64,000 nucleotides of DNA, from contig NC_079976.1 in the NCBI RefSeq assembly GCF_029852145.1, positions 682,001 through 746,000 on the forward strand. The letters run 5' to 3'. Every line of letters begins with the position of its first letter. Position 1 is the first letter of the stretch. The DNA is from Microplitis mediator. Taxonomy: Eukaryota > Arthropoda > Insecta > Hymenoptera > Braconidae. A program made the position numbers and the translations under genes. Shown in pieces: positions 11,801-24,887 of the stretch. The notes below the pieces were generated by a model. That model did no database searches and was not told the origin of the DNA. It saw nothing but the letters and a program-made list of their open reading frames with translations.

Positions 11801-13730
11801 ACTTAGGGACCCAAGTACTCGGATCCTAGATCTTTTGTAAAATAAAATGTTTTGACAGTCGACAAATAAACTACCCCAGTCTGAGTAAATATTTAAAATA
11901 TCGCCAAGGCGAAGACCAGTTTAAACTTAAGCCCGCAATAAAAGTGAGAGTACTTAAAACTTTAAGATCATAAATGAAAAAAGAAAAAAAAAGGAAAAAA
12001 AATTCCCAGTTGTAGACATAATCTGTAGTATTTTTACCTGAGAAATAACTAAATCGTACTTGTAAAATAAAAATAAAAAAAATGTAAATGTAAATGTAAA
12101 TGTTAAATAAAACAGTAGGGATTAGAATGCCGAAATGTGTTGGTATCTTGTCTTGTATATATAATATAAAATGAATAGGAGACAAAATAGTATTAGCTCG
12201 GTTCTCTATTTTAGAAACTTACGAATTTCATAATTATCGTGTAATGTCGTAAGACTTGGTGTGCCATACCTGGTTCTTATGGATCTTATTGGGGTCTTTC
12301 GTTCTCTCTCTTACTCACTCTATTAATTTTATATATGTGTTTTTTTCTTGGGCTCTTTCTCTAGTCTTAATATAAAGTATTGAGACTCGACATGTTTAAA
12401 ATGTATATATATATGTATGTATGTATGTATATATGGATTTATGTATGGGTGAGCCGGCAAAAGCAAGCAAGCATGGCAGAGAGTAAATCGTAAGCATTTG
12501 ACTGCTTGACTCCTACCTCATGGCTCGCCCTGATGATATTAAGTGGGGGAGAAAGGTTAGGTTAAAGTTGTGGATATTGTGTAACACCCACGCTTAAAGA
12601 TTAATTTTTTTTATTTTTGATACTATTTTTAATAAAATTATTAAGTTAGATTTTAATTAATTCTTCAAATCAAATTTTTCTGCTCCAAATTTTTTTTTTC
12701 CAAAACTGATTTTTTTAAAATAAAAAAATTCATGATACTGAAGTTAGCAGACGTCTAATAATTTTTTGATTTTTTTTTTAGACAATAAAACATAAAAAAA
12801 AAATATTTGAAAAAATTGCACCTGTAGTTTTTTAAATTTTCTACATGTGCATATTTTTATTTTATTTTTTTGCAATTGATTTTTTGAAAACCAAAAATTC
12901 ATAAATTTTTTTAAGTCTGCTAACTTCAGGATCATAAAAATTATTGGAGTAAAATTGTGAAAAATTTAAATTTTAAAAATGAATAGCACTTGGAAAAATA
13001 AAAATTTACTGATATTTTGAATATAATGAAGTAGATGATAATTAATTTGGTATGAAAAAAAAATATACAAAAAAAAATTATAGCCATGAATTAATTCTAC
13101 GAAAATAGAGTATCCGGTAGGCGATTGTGCTCGTTAAAATGTTGCATAATAAGTACATTTGTAATCGCATTAGATCTTTTATTTAATTTTTTTTTCTATT
13201 CTAATCTCACTCGTTAAAAAATTGGAGCACATCCACACACAAGGAGTTAAAAAAAAAGTAAAATAAATAAATAAAACCCCGATTAAATATTCAATCCATT
13301 AATCCCACGATTTAATTGAATTACTTTAAAATAAACAGACTCTGTTAATATGAAAAAAAAAAAAATTAACTGATAAAATTTACACATAATTAAATCAGAT
13401 CGGTCTTAGCGAAATTAGAACAGTGGAATAAAAGGATTTAAACACAGGAGCGAGTAGAAAAAAAATAATAGTTTGCCAGCAGTTTTGTACAGAACAAATA
13501 CAAATACAAACACAAATAAAAATTTAAATAAATATATATAAAATAATAAATGTAGAGAGCGAATGTGAGTACAGGATAGTGTGTGCGACAATTGGATATA
13601 AAGAGGGTTAAAGAGTAAAGAGGGAAGAATATGGCGGGAGATCAAAGGGAGGGGGGGAATAACAGGGAGAAGTGGACGGCGAACGATTCAACCTCCTTTC
13701 ACTTTCAACAAGCACACACTACTATTATAA

Positions 13731-13767
<37 letters not shown>

Positions 13768-16700
13768 CTACTGACTACACACAACTAAAATACTCAGTAC
13801 ATTAGTTAAGCTTATATATATGTATATATATACATGTATAGCTTAGCATCGAAAATAGGCAACGCTGTTTTTAAAGTAAAGGTTTTGCGGCGTGTGCCCA
13901 CCCTATTAATAGAAGTTGCTATTTTATTTACAATTGCCCGCGAGAATTATTAAAATTATCATTTTTATTTAATTACTGTCAATGTCATGTCAACATTAAT
14001 CTTCATTTTTTTTACTCCATTATTGTAGTTGTAGTTGTGGTTGTAGTCATAGTAATTGTAACAGTAATTTATTTTGTTTTTTTAAATTCTGTACCGGAGC
14101 TAGAGTCGAGATTTTAATCTAGGCGATGGGAATTCTCATTCATAAAATAACTATATTTATTTATGTATTTTAAAAAATATAAAAAATATCTAGATTATTG
14201 TAGAATCAAGTAAACAGAGACTGACTCATCATACGTTAAATAGGACGCGTTAGAATGTACAAGGTCGTATGTAACAACAAGCATGTACATTAGATATATA
14301 TTATATATTCAGTATATGTACGAAAAAAAAAAACGGTTTGATTGATTTTTGTTGGTGGAATTGGTAAGAGGACAACTGTTACGTTGTGAATTTTTATTTC
14401 TATGGGTTTCATTTTGTATTCATTCTAACACTTAATCGATGACGTGGAGAAATTTTATTTCAGGCGTTAGCTAACTCGGAATTTTTATCAAATTTTATTT
14501 ATCATTTTTCTTTAGTCAAGTCAGTGTGAATTTTTATTACTCATGATTCAGTTCTCTAGAGTTCGATAAAAAATATTTTAAATATTTTTGAACACTAGTT
14601 AAATTACTACGGGCCTTCAAAAATCGCAGATGGCAAATTTAAAAAAATGGCGCGTAGACGGAATTTATTTTTTTAGTATTTTTATATTTTATATCGACTA
14701 CTTATAAAAGATTAATATCTGATAGTCATAATTCAATGCCCTAGTTTCTAAAAAAAAAAAAATATAAGTGTTTTAATTAGTGATTTAATTACTACAGGCA
14801 ATTAAAAACGTCAGGTGACGTTAAAAATGGCGGGAATTTTTTTTTCTTACAAATTGAACTGCAATAAGTCTGAGCTGAAGTTAAAAATATCCGTTAATAA
14901 GCTAACCTGAAAAACTTTTAAAAATAACTCTATTGCACTATCTAATAATACATAAAATAATTATGTACAACCTATTACCCTAAATTTACAATCTCTTTCA
15001 ATAGACCCAAAATAAAATTCCATTAACTAGTTTCTAATCTATGGAGCCAATTAAAAATTTCAAGTACTTAGGTTATTTATAGGTTAAAAAAAAACGGCTA
15101 AAAATCCGGAACTTTATCAACAATTCAACCTCGTCTCGAATAAATAATTTAAAAAAATAAATAAAAAAAAAAAGTTACTCATAAGGCTAGAAATTTTGTA
15201 CTTCCGTATTGATTCACTTGTTTTCCGCTTTCGATGGCCTTGTGTTGGCTGGCTACAAGGTCTCGGGCTACTAAATAATATCAAGTACACACAATCAATC
15301 ATCAATAATCAATAATAAATTTAATTGGCTAATTTAAAATGATAATTTCTGATTTTTTTTCAGCGGTACGAGCGGACAGAATGAGAGGCGGTAGGAATAA
15401 ATTTGGGCCAATGTACAAGAGAGATAGGGCGCGAAAGCTACAGCTTCTTCGACAACGTCAGCTCGCATTGCAAACAATAAGAGGGAGTCTGGGCGACCCG
15501 TCAAATTATCCGTCAGCAGTGACGCCATTTCTGCATATAAAGCAAGAGATACAAATACCTCAGGTGTCTAGTTTGACATCTTCACCGGACTCGAGTCCGT
15601 CACCGGCAGCAGTCGCTGCTGGACTTGTCACCACCCAGCCCACCGGTAACAACAACAATAACAACAACAACAATAATAACAACAACAATGGCGGTGGTAA
15701 TGCAGGTCAGCATCAATTGATAGCACCGTCGACGCAGCCGACGTTGTCGGGCGGGAATCATCTGTACAATCCAAACCCAAGCCTTGACGGTAAACTCTGG
15801 GCTGCAAACTCCACTACCTCCAGTCCCAAGGCCTTCAACTTTGGCGAACAATCGAGTCAAGGCCACGGTCCTAATTCTGGGACGACCTCATCAACAGCAA
15901 CAACACTTAAAACTAGTCCGATGATACGCGAATTCGTACAATCTGTTGACGATCGCGAGTGGCAGGCCTCACTCTTCGGGCTACTGCAGAATCAAACCTA
16001 TAATCAGTGTGAAGTTGATTTATTTGAACTTATGTGCAAAGTGCTCGATCAGAATCTCTTTTCACAAGTCGATTGGGCGAGAAATTCCGTCTTCTTCAAA
16101 GATCTCAAGGTTTGTTTCCTATTTATTTTTTTTTTATTATTCTAGTCTTAAGACGGAGTCCAAAGGGAGTTGTCAAATTTTTCATTGCTGACTCCGTTTA
16201 AAAATTTTCAAGGCCTACAATTATTTAAATTGGAGTCTAAATGGAGTCAATACTAATTTATCATTACTGGATCTTCTTACAGTCAAATTAACTCCATTCT
16301 GTATAAATTAGATTTGAATCCACCCAAGATTTAAAAAAAAAAAAAAATAAACTCCAAGTAACTCCAGTCTTCCAAAAGTCTAAATAAAATTTCCGTAACT
16401 TCTCAGCAGCTTAACAAAATTTTTAAAAAGAAAATAATTATTTTCTCAAACGAAGATTATTTAAAGATAATTATCTACGAGATTACAATTATCATATATT
16501 TATATAATATTATTATATTTACGATAAATTAAGAAAATTAGAGCATCATTGAAAATTATCAATAAATAATTACGCAACTAAATTTAATCCCAACATCAAC
16601 AAAACTAAATAAAATAAAAAATATTTTAAAACTCCGCCAACTATTTACTCCAAAAAGTGACTCCTAGAATTATGAACAAGAGAATAGGGCGCGTAAAGTC

Positions 16701-19541
16701 GTAGATTTAAAAATTTGAAAAAGTGATTAAAATATCTAGTCATAGATTTAAAAAAAAGTAATAATTTAGTTGTTATACATAAGACTCTTTAGCATTTAGC
16801 TGATCATTCAGCAAACCCAGTGAGCCGTAAGAACTCTCTGGACATGAGGTAACTAGTCGCGTTGCACAATCGTTGAATGATTTCAAGCATCGCCTCATAT
16901 CTAGGTCACAGCAACAACCGTTTCTAGGTTATTGGTAGCGGTCGAAACCATATTTTTATTTTATTTATTTTTTTTTACTTATTTTTATACAAACTTACAT
17001 TATTATTACGACTACTATTAATCCTACTCAGTCCACACAATAATTAAATAAACAATAAACACCAAACAATATATATTTAATCACACATACATTCAGTTAT
17101 TTAAATACCGGAATTATTTTTCTTATCATTGTTAGTTTTTATTTCCCACTACACTACGATTGTGCTATCGTTTGTCAGTATTGTTAATTTATAAATCGTT
17201 ATTACCAACTCCGTAATTTTAAATCAATTTATTTTTAGTGACTTGTTAAGTTATAAATAAATTAAATAAACGATATATATTTCAGGTTGATGACCAAATG
17301 AAATTACTGCAACATTCATGGTCGGATATGCTGGTACTTGATCATCTTCACCAGAGGTTACACAATAATTTACCAGATGAAACAACTCTGCACAACGGCC
17401 AAAAATTTGATCTCCTCTGTCTCGGCCTACTTGGAGTTCCCTCACTAGCTGATTTATTTAATGACTTGTCACAAAAATTGCAAGAACTTAAATTTGATTT
17501 ATCGGATTACATATGTGTCAAATTTTTGATGCTACTTAATCACGGTAATTTAGTATTTTTATTTGTAAATTTAATTAGTTTATTTGTTTGAGGAAAAAAA
17601 AATTAATAAATTTGTTTATTAATTTTTTTTACAGTTATATGCATAAGTGTTTATTTATTTATTAATTATTGTTATAAATTCAGAGGTACGTGGATTGGTG
17701 AACAAGAAACATGTCCAAGAGGGTCATGAACAAGTACAACAAGCGCTTTTGGATTATACATTAACGTGTTATCCATCCCTACCGGTAATTGTTATTTTTA
17801 TTTATCTTTTAACAGACTAATTAATGTTAATTATTGTTTTAAAGTTCATTTAAATAATTATCATTAATTATCTTTTATCTACTTTAATAGTATGTTAATA
17901 ATTTATCAACCGTAGGGCTGTGGTTTGAAAGAAAATCTATAAATTTTTTAACGATTGCGCATTTAAGATTTTTATTAATTAAATGATAAAAAAATTTCTG
18001 CGCTGTCGTTGGATTGATAAATTTTAAAATCCATTAATTTTAAATGGCGACAGTGGTGTCAGTAAAAAGTCTCTGCCTATAATAGAATTAATTATTAGTT
18101 GCGCACTTTAGTTATTTATTGCAATTACGCGATTAAAATTTCTGTAGAAATTCCTATAGTTAATTTTTTTTAAATAAATTTAATTAAAAATTTTTACTAT
18201 TAATTTTTTTTTTAATAAATTAAACAGAATTTTTTTTAAATGAATTTTATAAAAAAGTTATTACGAATTTTTTTCAATAAATTAAAATTAAAAATTCCTA
18301 CAATAAATTTTTAAAAATAAATTTAATTAAAATTGAATTTTATTCAAAAGTTTTTAAAAATTTTTGCACTAAAATAAAATAAAAAATAAACAGAATTAAA
18401 AAATTCCTGCAGTAAATTTTTTAAAAATAAATTTAATTAAAAATTTTAACTATTAATTTTTTTTTTTCAAATTAAACAGAATTTTATAAAAAAGTTATTA
18501 CGAGTTTTTTTTAATGAATTAAAATGAAAAATTCCTTCAATAAATTTTTAAAAATAAATTTAATTAAATTGAATTTTATCCAAAAGTTTTGCACTAAAAT
18601 AAAATAAAAAATAAACAAAATTAAAAAGTTCCTATTGTAAATTTTTTTAAACAAATTTAATTAAAAATTTTAACTATTAATTTTTTTTTTTTTAAATTAA
18701 ACAGAATTTTTTTTAACTGAATTTTGTAAAAAAGTTATTGCGAATTTTTTCAATGAATTAAAATAAAAAATTCCTACAATAAATTTTAAAAAATAGATTT
18801 AATTAAAATTGAATTTTATTTAAAAGTTTTTAAAAATTTTTGCACTAAAATAAAATAAAAAATAAACAGAATTAAAAAAATCCTACAGTAAATTTTTTAA
18901 AAATAAACTTAATTAAAAATTTTAACTATTAATTTTTTTTTTTTTAAATTAAACTGAATTTTATAAAAAAGTTATTACGAATTTTTTTTAATGAATTAAA
19001 ATGAAAAATTCCTACAATAAATTTAAAAAAATAAATTTAATAAAAATTGAATTTTATCAAAAAGTTTTTAAAAATTTTTGCACTAAAATAAAATAAAAAA
19101 TTCCTACAGTAAATTTTTTTAAAATAAATTTAATTAAAAATTTTAACTATTAATTTTTTTTTTTAATAAATTAAACAGAATTTTTTTAAACTGAATTTTA
19201 TAAAAAAGTTATTACGAATTTTTTTTCAATGAATTAAAATAAAAAATTCCTACAATAAATGTAAAAAAATAAATTTAATTAAAATTGAATTTTATCCAAA
19301 AGTTTTAAAAAATTTTTGCACTAAAATAAAATAAAAAATTCCTACAGTAAATATTATTATTATTTAAAATAAATAAATAAAATAAATATTTCAGGATAAA
19401 TTCAACAAACTACTGGCAGTATTACCAGAAATCCACGTGGTAGCAAGCCGAGGTGAAGATCATCTGTATCAAAAACACTGCAACGGTGGCGCACCAACGC
19501 AGACCTTACTTATGGAAATGTTACACGCCAAGAGAAAATGA
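8854..19541 (+). CDS. ftz-f1: nuclear receptor FTZ-F1 (NR5A), 5 coding exons
   Basis: Orphan nuclear receptor that binds DNA as a monomer and regulates segmentation and ecdysone-timed development. Exons: 8854-9910, 15364-16109, 17286-17544, 17684-17784, 19395-19541, all with GT/AG borders and consistent phase, giving 769 aa. The N-terminus is Gln/Ser-rich. Residues 284-350 form the two-finger DNA-binding domain with P-box CESCKGFFKR. The FTZ-F1 box (RADRMRGGRNKFGPMYKRDR) follows at about 354-373. Then come a hinge with 14 consecutive Asn, the ligand-binding domain from about 540 to the end, and the AF-2 helix (LLMEMLHAKRK). Residues 122-142 hold an additional complete first zinc finger (C122, C125, C139, C142) with the same P-box, followed by a Gly/Ser/Asn-rich linker. 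The ligand domain and box fit FTZ-F1 rather than Hr39. The 5.4-kb intron 1 may hold alternative promoters. Confidence 0.95.
9211..9345 (+). other. extra FTZ-F1 first zinc finger, in frame
   Basis: This segment encodes EERCPMCGDKMSGYQYGLL followed by TCESCKGFFKR, then a six-residue insert and NKKVYTC. It matches the normal domain at 9697-9822 through the first cysteine of finger two, then turns into a Gly-rich linker. The four zinc-binding Cys and the P-box are kept. The two DNA copies differ at many silent sites, so the duplication is not recent. An acceptor-like tract (TTTGTTTTCACCAACAG) ends near 9352, so alternative splicing around the copy is possible. Confidence 0.85.
9911..15363 (+). 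other. ftz-f1 intron 1
   Basis: A 5.45-kb AT-rich intron. No coding exon is evident. It contains a CRE-like TGACGTCA (about 10210), an AT microsatellite (about 13735-13762), one palindromic MITE (12732-12934) and two related blocks (about 14595-14660 and 14785-14840, sharing a word like AATTACTACNGGC and ATGGCG). Alternative first exons of other isoforms could start here. Confidence 0.5.
12732..12934 (+). mobile_element. 200-bp palindromic MITE (GAAGTTAGCAGAC family)
   Basis: It begins ATGATACTGAAGTTAGCAGA and ends TCTGCTAACTTCAGGATCAT, so the ends are inverted copies differing at about one position. Between them lie A/T tracts and the mirrored words TTGCACCTGTAG and CTACATGTGCAT. About fourteen copies of this family lie in the window, making it the commonest repeat here. 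It has no coding capacity. Confidence 0.85.
18181..19350 (+). repeat. degenerate minisatellite, unit about 220-253 bp, five units
   Basis: Within the last ftz-f1 intron the phrase AAAATTT(T)TAACTATTAATT recurs at about 18186, 18437, 18663, 18915 and 19138. The phrase TTTTGCACTAAAATAAAAT recurs at about 18362, 18587, 18838, 19076 and 19314. Unit length varies with indels in A/T runs. The array is extremely A/T-rich and ends about 45 bases before the final exon. Confidence 0.8.
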
Positions 19542-22500
19542 AACAATCCAACAGTAATATTAATATTAGTAATAAAATTAACAATATTAATATTAATAAA
19601 ATTAAAAATAATAATAATTATAATATTAATATTAATATTAATATTAATAATAACAGTACTATTAACAATAACAACAGTCTCGCTGTATTATTGTAAATGT
19701 CACTTAAGTCCCGGTATAGTTATCGATTTAATTACAATACAATTACGTACCTCATACATCAAATAAGAGTGACAGTTTATTTTTTATTTTATTATTATTA
19801 AATAATAATAATAATAGACAAAAGTAATTCAACTTACAATCACTATCACTCTATGCCATTTCAAATCTACTGATTTATTTTAAAAACGGATTAATAATTA
19901 AAAGGGGTCTACGTGGTCGTTTCATTATTATTTTATTTACAACAACAACAATAATAATTACAACAATAATGAGTTATTTTAAATTCATAAATCACGACAA
20001 TTACACGAGGGAATTGTTAAATTATTATTTTATGAGAAAAATGTATTTTAAAAAAAACTACATATATATATGTATAAAAAAAACAATACGATATATTTTC
20101 TATATTTGATGTTCAAGTTTTAGAGATGTATCACGGGTAAAAGATAAAGATAATGATAATTATAATGACGTTAATTAAATTGATATATTTTGTTGTTTAA
20201 ATTTTTGTTTATAAATTAACCGCCAATATTTGAATGTTTAATTTAAAAACTGATTTAAATAATAACCCTGGGTTTTATATATATAATACTATTATTTTAA
20301 GTATTTGTGATATTTTATTTGACACGAATGATAAAATTAAAGTTTCTTTTAATATTTATTTGATATGTGAAAATAATTCGTACTTGCTGATGATTCAGAT
20401 TCATTTAGATTTTTAATTTTAAATTTATCTTTATTACAAATTTATTTTTTAAAATATTAAATTTATCGGATTTTAGTTTAAAATTCAATTTTTTATTTTC
20501 AATCCGAATGATTTGGAAATTCAAAAACTGAAAAAAAAAAATAATTAATAATTACGGCCAGGATTTTTGCGTTAATTTAAAAATAATTAATACTTAGTGG
20601 TGTGAAATTTTTTATATTACGGGAAAACTATTGGTCGTATTGAAAAATTTTTCAAACAAAAGTTGTAGGAAATTTAATTTTCTAAAAAAAATGTCTCTTA
20701 TAATTTTTTCTTAGGACTAATAAGAACGCCGTAATTTCAAAATTAAGATTTTCATAATTAATCAAATTTTGAATCATTTATTATGAATCTTATTCTTTGA
20801 ATTACAGTGAAAATATTGATCATATAAGAAAATCATATGAGACATTTTTTTAATAAAATTGAATTTTCTACAACTTTTGTTCGAAAACTTTTTTGATCAG
20901 ACCAATATTTTCGCCGTAATATCAAAAATTTGAACTACTCATTTAAAAAATAAGGCAAAAATCTCGTCCCTATTAATAATCAATTATTTTATTTTGAATC
21001 TGCATAAAATAATTTGAAAAATTAAAAAATTGAGGAACATTCAAAAAAAAAAACAAGGAATGAAATTCGATTTGAATATTATTCCGCGCTCTTATTTATC
21101 TTGAATAAATTGTTATTATTTAATTAGTTATTAAATTATAACAATAAATGTATTGTCAATCTTTATAATTTGTTTTTAATTATTTTGGGTTTATTGTTTT
21201 GATAGCGCAGGGAGTTTATAGTAAAGATGCCTTGAAAACAGTACAAAAGGTGGAGTTAGATGATGAAAAACAGACAAAATCTATAAATAAAATAATTTTT
21301 AAAATCTATTGGTCAAAGGGCAGGCAACTTTTGTCTAAATAGGTAATTAACTCTAATTAAAATAAAAATAAAATAAAAAAACAAAGCTATTTTTCTAATA
21401 AATCTAGTGAATGATTAATTATTAAGTGTTACCACTGAAGCCTTGCTCTCACTCAATAATTAAATTAAAAAATTTTAAAAACAATTATTTTTATTATCAC
21501 TAAACTATAAATATATATAATTAACAATCAACCATGTAAATAAAAATGTTTATTTAAATAGTTTTTAAAACCGGGACTTTGCAGTTCACATTTTTTTTTT
21601 TCTTTGTTAATTTTAGTTTTATTTTTAATTTAAGCCGTTTTGTGCTACAGCGGGGATTCATGGGCATAAAAAGTTTAAAGCAAAAAAAAAAAAGAAAAAA
21701 AAATATCAAAAAATTTATTAAATTTTTTGCATTAAACTTGGACCCGTTTTTTTTTTTTTTTTTTTTTTTGTTAGAGGGCAAGCTTAAAAAAACTGTAAAT
21801 TTATAATTATTTTGATTTATTTAAGTAATTTGAGGTTTTAATTATTAGCAATTAATTAATTATATTAATTATAAATAAAAATGACAAGTTGAGTAATGAA
21901 ATTATGGTAAATTTGCATTTTTTTTTTTTTCAACACTTGCACAACAAGCAGGGCTACTTTGTAAATATTTAGTTAACACATTCCAATTATGTTGTATAGA
22001 TTTAATCATTATTAAAAAAAATAATAATAAGATTGTCCTTTAATTATTATGGTAATTATTATTATTATTAATTATTAATTATTATTAATAAATAAATTTA
22101 TTAATGGATGATAGATTTAAATAAAAAACAAATTATTAAAAATATTAAAAAACGATTTAAAATAATTACGATCATGTTAAATATGTAATTATATAATATT
22201 TTGTGTATAGTTTTATCAATAATAAATATATATGAGTATATATATTTATATATATATATAAATATATTTCTGTTGCTTACAAATAAAGAGAGATAAATAT
22301 TAATTAGACATTTTACTTAATTTTTATTTTTTACTGATTTTCGTTTTTTTATTTTTTATTTTTTAGGTTTTCGTTTAGAGGTGAAGGATTTTTATTTTTA
22401 TTTTCACTTTTTTTGGTTCAATTGAGGAGAAATCAATGGAGCAAGGTTTATGTGGTCTATTATAAATATATAATACATTTTAAATCTATCATGTTGTTTA

Positions 22501-22794
22501 ATAAAATAAGTGTTTAAATGATTATTGGTAATTACATAAATATAAATATATATTTAAGGAATAAATTTAATTGGAAAATGTGGAGAATTAAATTTTTTCA
22601 CTGAGATAATTTAAAATAATGAAATAAATTTTATTGAGCCAGTAAATATTTGTCAATGCTGTGAGGAAAGCCGTCTCTTCGGTCATTGGTACCTAAATAA
22701 TTAAAAAAAAAAATCAATAAATAATAAAACGGTTTATTGTAATCGATAGATTAAATTTTTTTATTTAAATTGTCATTTTAAAAAATATTTATTA
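19542..22794 (+). other. ftz-f1 3' UTR and gene-poor flank
   Basis: Downstream of the stop are ATT/AAT simple repeats (19553-19665) and several AATAAA-type polyadenylation words, so a long 3' UTR is likely. Beyond about 20,500 there is one imperfect palindromic element (20545-20985) and homopolymer-rich sequence (T-run near 21749-21769). No gene is supported. Confidence 0.5.
20545..20985. mobile_element. long imperfect palindromic element
   Basis: The left arm (ATTACGG near 20617, ACAAAAGTTGTAGGAAATT near 20661, AATGTCTCTTATAATTTTTTC near 20690) is mirrored by the right arm (GAAAATCATATGAGACATT near 20827, AATTTTCTACAACTTTTGTT near 20862, GCCGTAAT near 20913). The arms are about 200 bases each. 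It is non-coding and the borders are approximate. Confidence 0.7.
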
Positions 22795-23566
22795 CCCGTG
22801 TAAAAAAAATTCGTTCCAAAATGATTCCAAAAAAGTTCCGCATGTGGAACTTCTAAACATGAGACAGATTAGAACTTTTTTACGACACTGAAGTTAGCCG
22901 ACGATATAATTTTTGGTTTTTTTTTTAAATGATAAATAATAAAAAAAACACAATTTGAAAAAATTGCACCTGTAGTTTATTAAATTTTCTTCATGTGCAT
23001 TTTTTTGGAATTTTGTTTTTTTTTGTAATTAATTGGTCAAAAAAAAAATTTGAAAATTTATAATTATCTGCTAACTTCAGGATCATACTTTTTTTGGAAC
23101 GTTAGTAATTTTGATGGTAAAAAAAAAGTTTTTATGAGGAAATTTAGAGTCAAAACAGGACGTTCTTGGAACTTTTTTGGAATTTTTTATGAACGTTTCT
23201 TTTGTTTTATAAAAAATTCAAAAGTAGTGATTTTTGAACTATTTTGGCATGTTTCTGGAACATCTTTAGTCTACAATAGATGCAAAAGTAGTGATTTTGG
23301 AATGTTTTGGAACGCCTTTTTTAGTCCATAAAAACGTCAAAAGTGGTGACTCTGGAACTTTTTTGGAATGTTCATATAAAATTCCAAAAAAGTTCCAAAA
23401 ACGTTCTCTTTTGACTCTAAATTTGCTCATAAAAACTTTTTTCTTACCATTAAAATTACTAACGTTCCGAAAAAGTTCCATTCCGTTCTAATCTGTCTCA
23501 TGTTTTGAAGTTCCACATGCGGAACTTTTTTAGAATCTTTTTGGAACATTTTTTTTTTTTCACGGG
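22795..23566. mobile_element. MITE with CCCGTG ends and GGAAC-rich arms
   Basis: Ends are CCCGTGTAAAAAAAA and TTTTTTTTCACGGG with flanking TA (22793-22794 and 23567-23568). Inverted arms of about 75 bases repeat the words TTCCGCATGTGGAACTTC and AGACAGATTAGAAC. The interior has further inverted copies built on GGAACNTTTTTGGAA. A palindromic MITE (22882-23086) is nested in the left arm. An element with similar ends lies at 45832-46601. Confidence 0.8.
22882..23086 (+). mobile_element. GAAGTTAGCAGAC-family MITE, nested
   Basis: This copy has ACTGAAGTTAGCCGACG on the left and CTGCTAACTTCAGGATCAT on the right. It lies inside the left part of the 22795-23566 element and therefore inserted later. 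Confidence 0.75.
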
Positions 23567-24887
23567 TAGTTGGTTGTATATTTTTTTTGAAAAATTTCAT
23601 GTAAAAAAAAGTTTTAATGTTTTAATTAAAATAATTTATTAATTTGTCATCAAAATTAATTATTGGACAAAAAATATTTAAATGGATTCTGTTTAAATTT
23701 TTGAAAAAATAAAATTAATTAGTAGGAGATATTAATTTTTGTGTAAAAAAAAATATTGGAGTTTTAATTAAAGAAATTTATTAATTTGATATTCAAATAG
23801 ATTTAATTTAAAATTTAAAATAAAAAAAAATGAATAATTTAATCTATCGTGACTTAAATATATAAAATAATAATTTGAGTAATTAAAATAATAATGGTGC
23901 GATAATGAATCTAAATTACAACGATTTTGTTTAATAAAATTAGCGCGCACCTGGAAGTACCTGAAAGTGTTTTGATGAAAAAAAGTATAAATAAATATAT
24001 TACATGTATTAATATTCTCAAATATTATCATCAATTTGTTGGATCAATTGAAGTTAATTAAATTCAATTGACATCCAAAATAATAACAATTATTATTAAT
24101 TATAATTGCACTAGTGTGTATTATAAATATTTCAACGTGGATTAAATTTAAAATAAAAAACATATTTTCCTGCAGTACACGCAACTAAAACGACTTGTCG
24201 TTCAATTATTTTTTAATACCAATTTTCTCTATTAGGCTGGACCTAAAAATTTATTTCCTCTGTAAATGTACATAATTTTAATTATTATTACAAACTTTAA
24301 AAATTAATTCCTTCAATTACTCGATGAATTCAATTTTTTTTTTTTTTTTTTTTTTTCAAAATTTGCAGTGAAATAATTCACAAAAATAAAAATATTTGTA
24401 ATTGTAATTATGAAAATAAATGTGAAATAAATATTTTAAATGTAGAATCAAAAGAAAATTTTATCAAGAGAAATAATAAATATATTCTAATAATTCACGC
24501 TTTTTTAAATAAAAAAAAAATATATATATACGTATATGGAAATTTGTTGCATAATAAGAGATATAAATATATATATATATATTTGATTATAAATACTATA
24601 AATAATCCACGAATTGCTTAAGATTAAGTGACTAAAAGTTAATTGTATTTAAAATTAAAAAAAAAAAACTAATACATATTTTAAAATAAAAAAATATAAA
24701 AAATAGTGTGTCGTTTTACACTGCCGCAGAGCGCTGGACAAATTGTAAATTATGTAGAAAAATACCAACAAATTAAACAGATTGACTGTAAATATATCTT
24801 TATTAACATAAAAAAAAAAAAAGTAAGTGTTAGATAAATAATTATTAATCCAATGGCATTTAAAATCCTAGTGAAATGAGCGGTAAA
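23567..24887. other. intergenic, no gene seen
   Basis: AT-rich sequence with a T-run at about 24338-24356 and AT microsatellites near 24520-24600. The last ~100 bases are probably the 3' UTR of GCSH on the minus strand. Confidence 0.5.

Noticed and set aside
8854..19541. Possible assignment to Hr39 (FTZ-F1 beta) instead of ftz-f1
   Set aside because: The DNA-binding domain alone cannot decide, but the ligand domain (IREFVQSVDDREW, VDLFELMCKVLDQNLFSQVD) and C-terminus match FTZ-F1 as I know the families.
23050..23491. Mirrored frames on both strands with FGTFL-like words
   Set aside because: They are the two readings of the inverted GGAAC arms of the element at 22795-23566.
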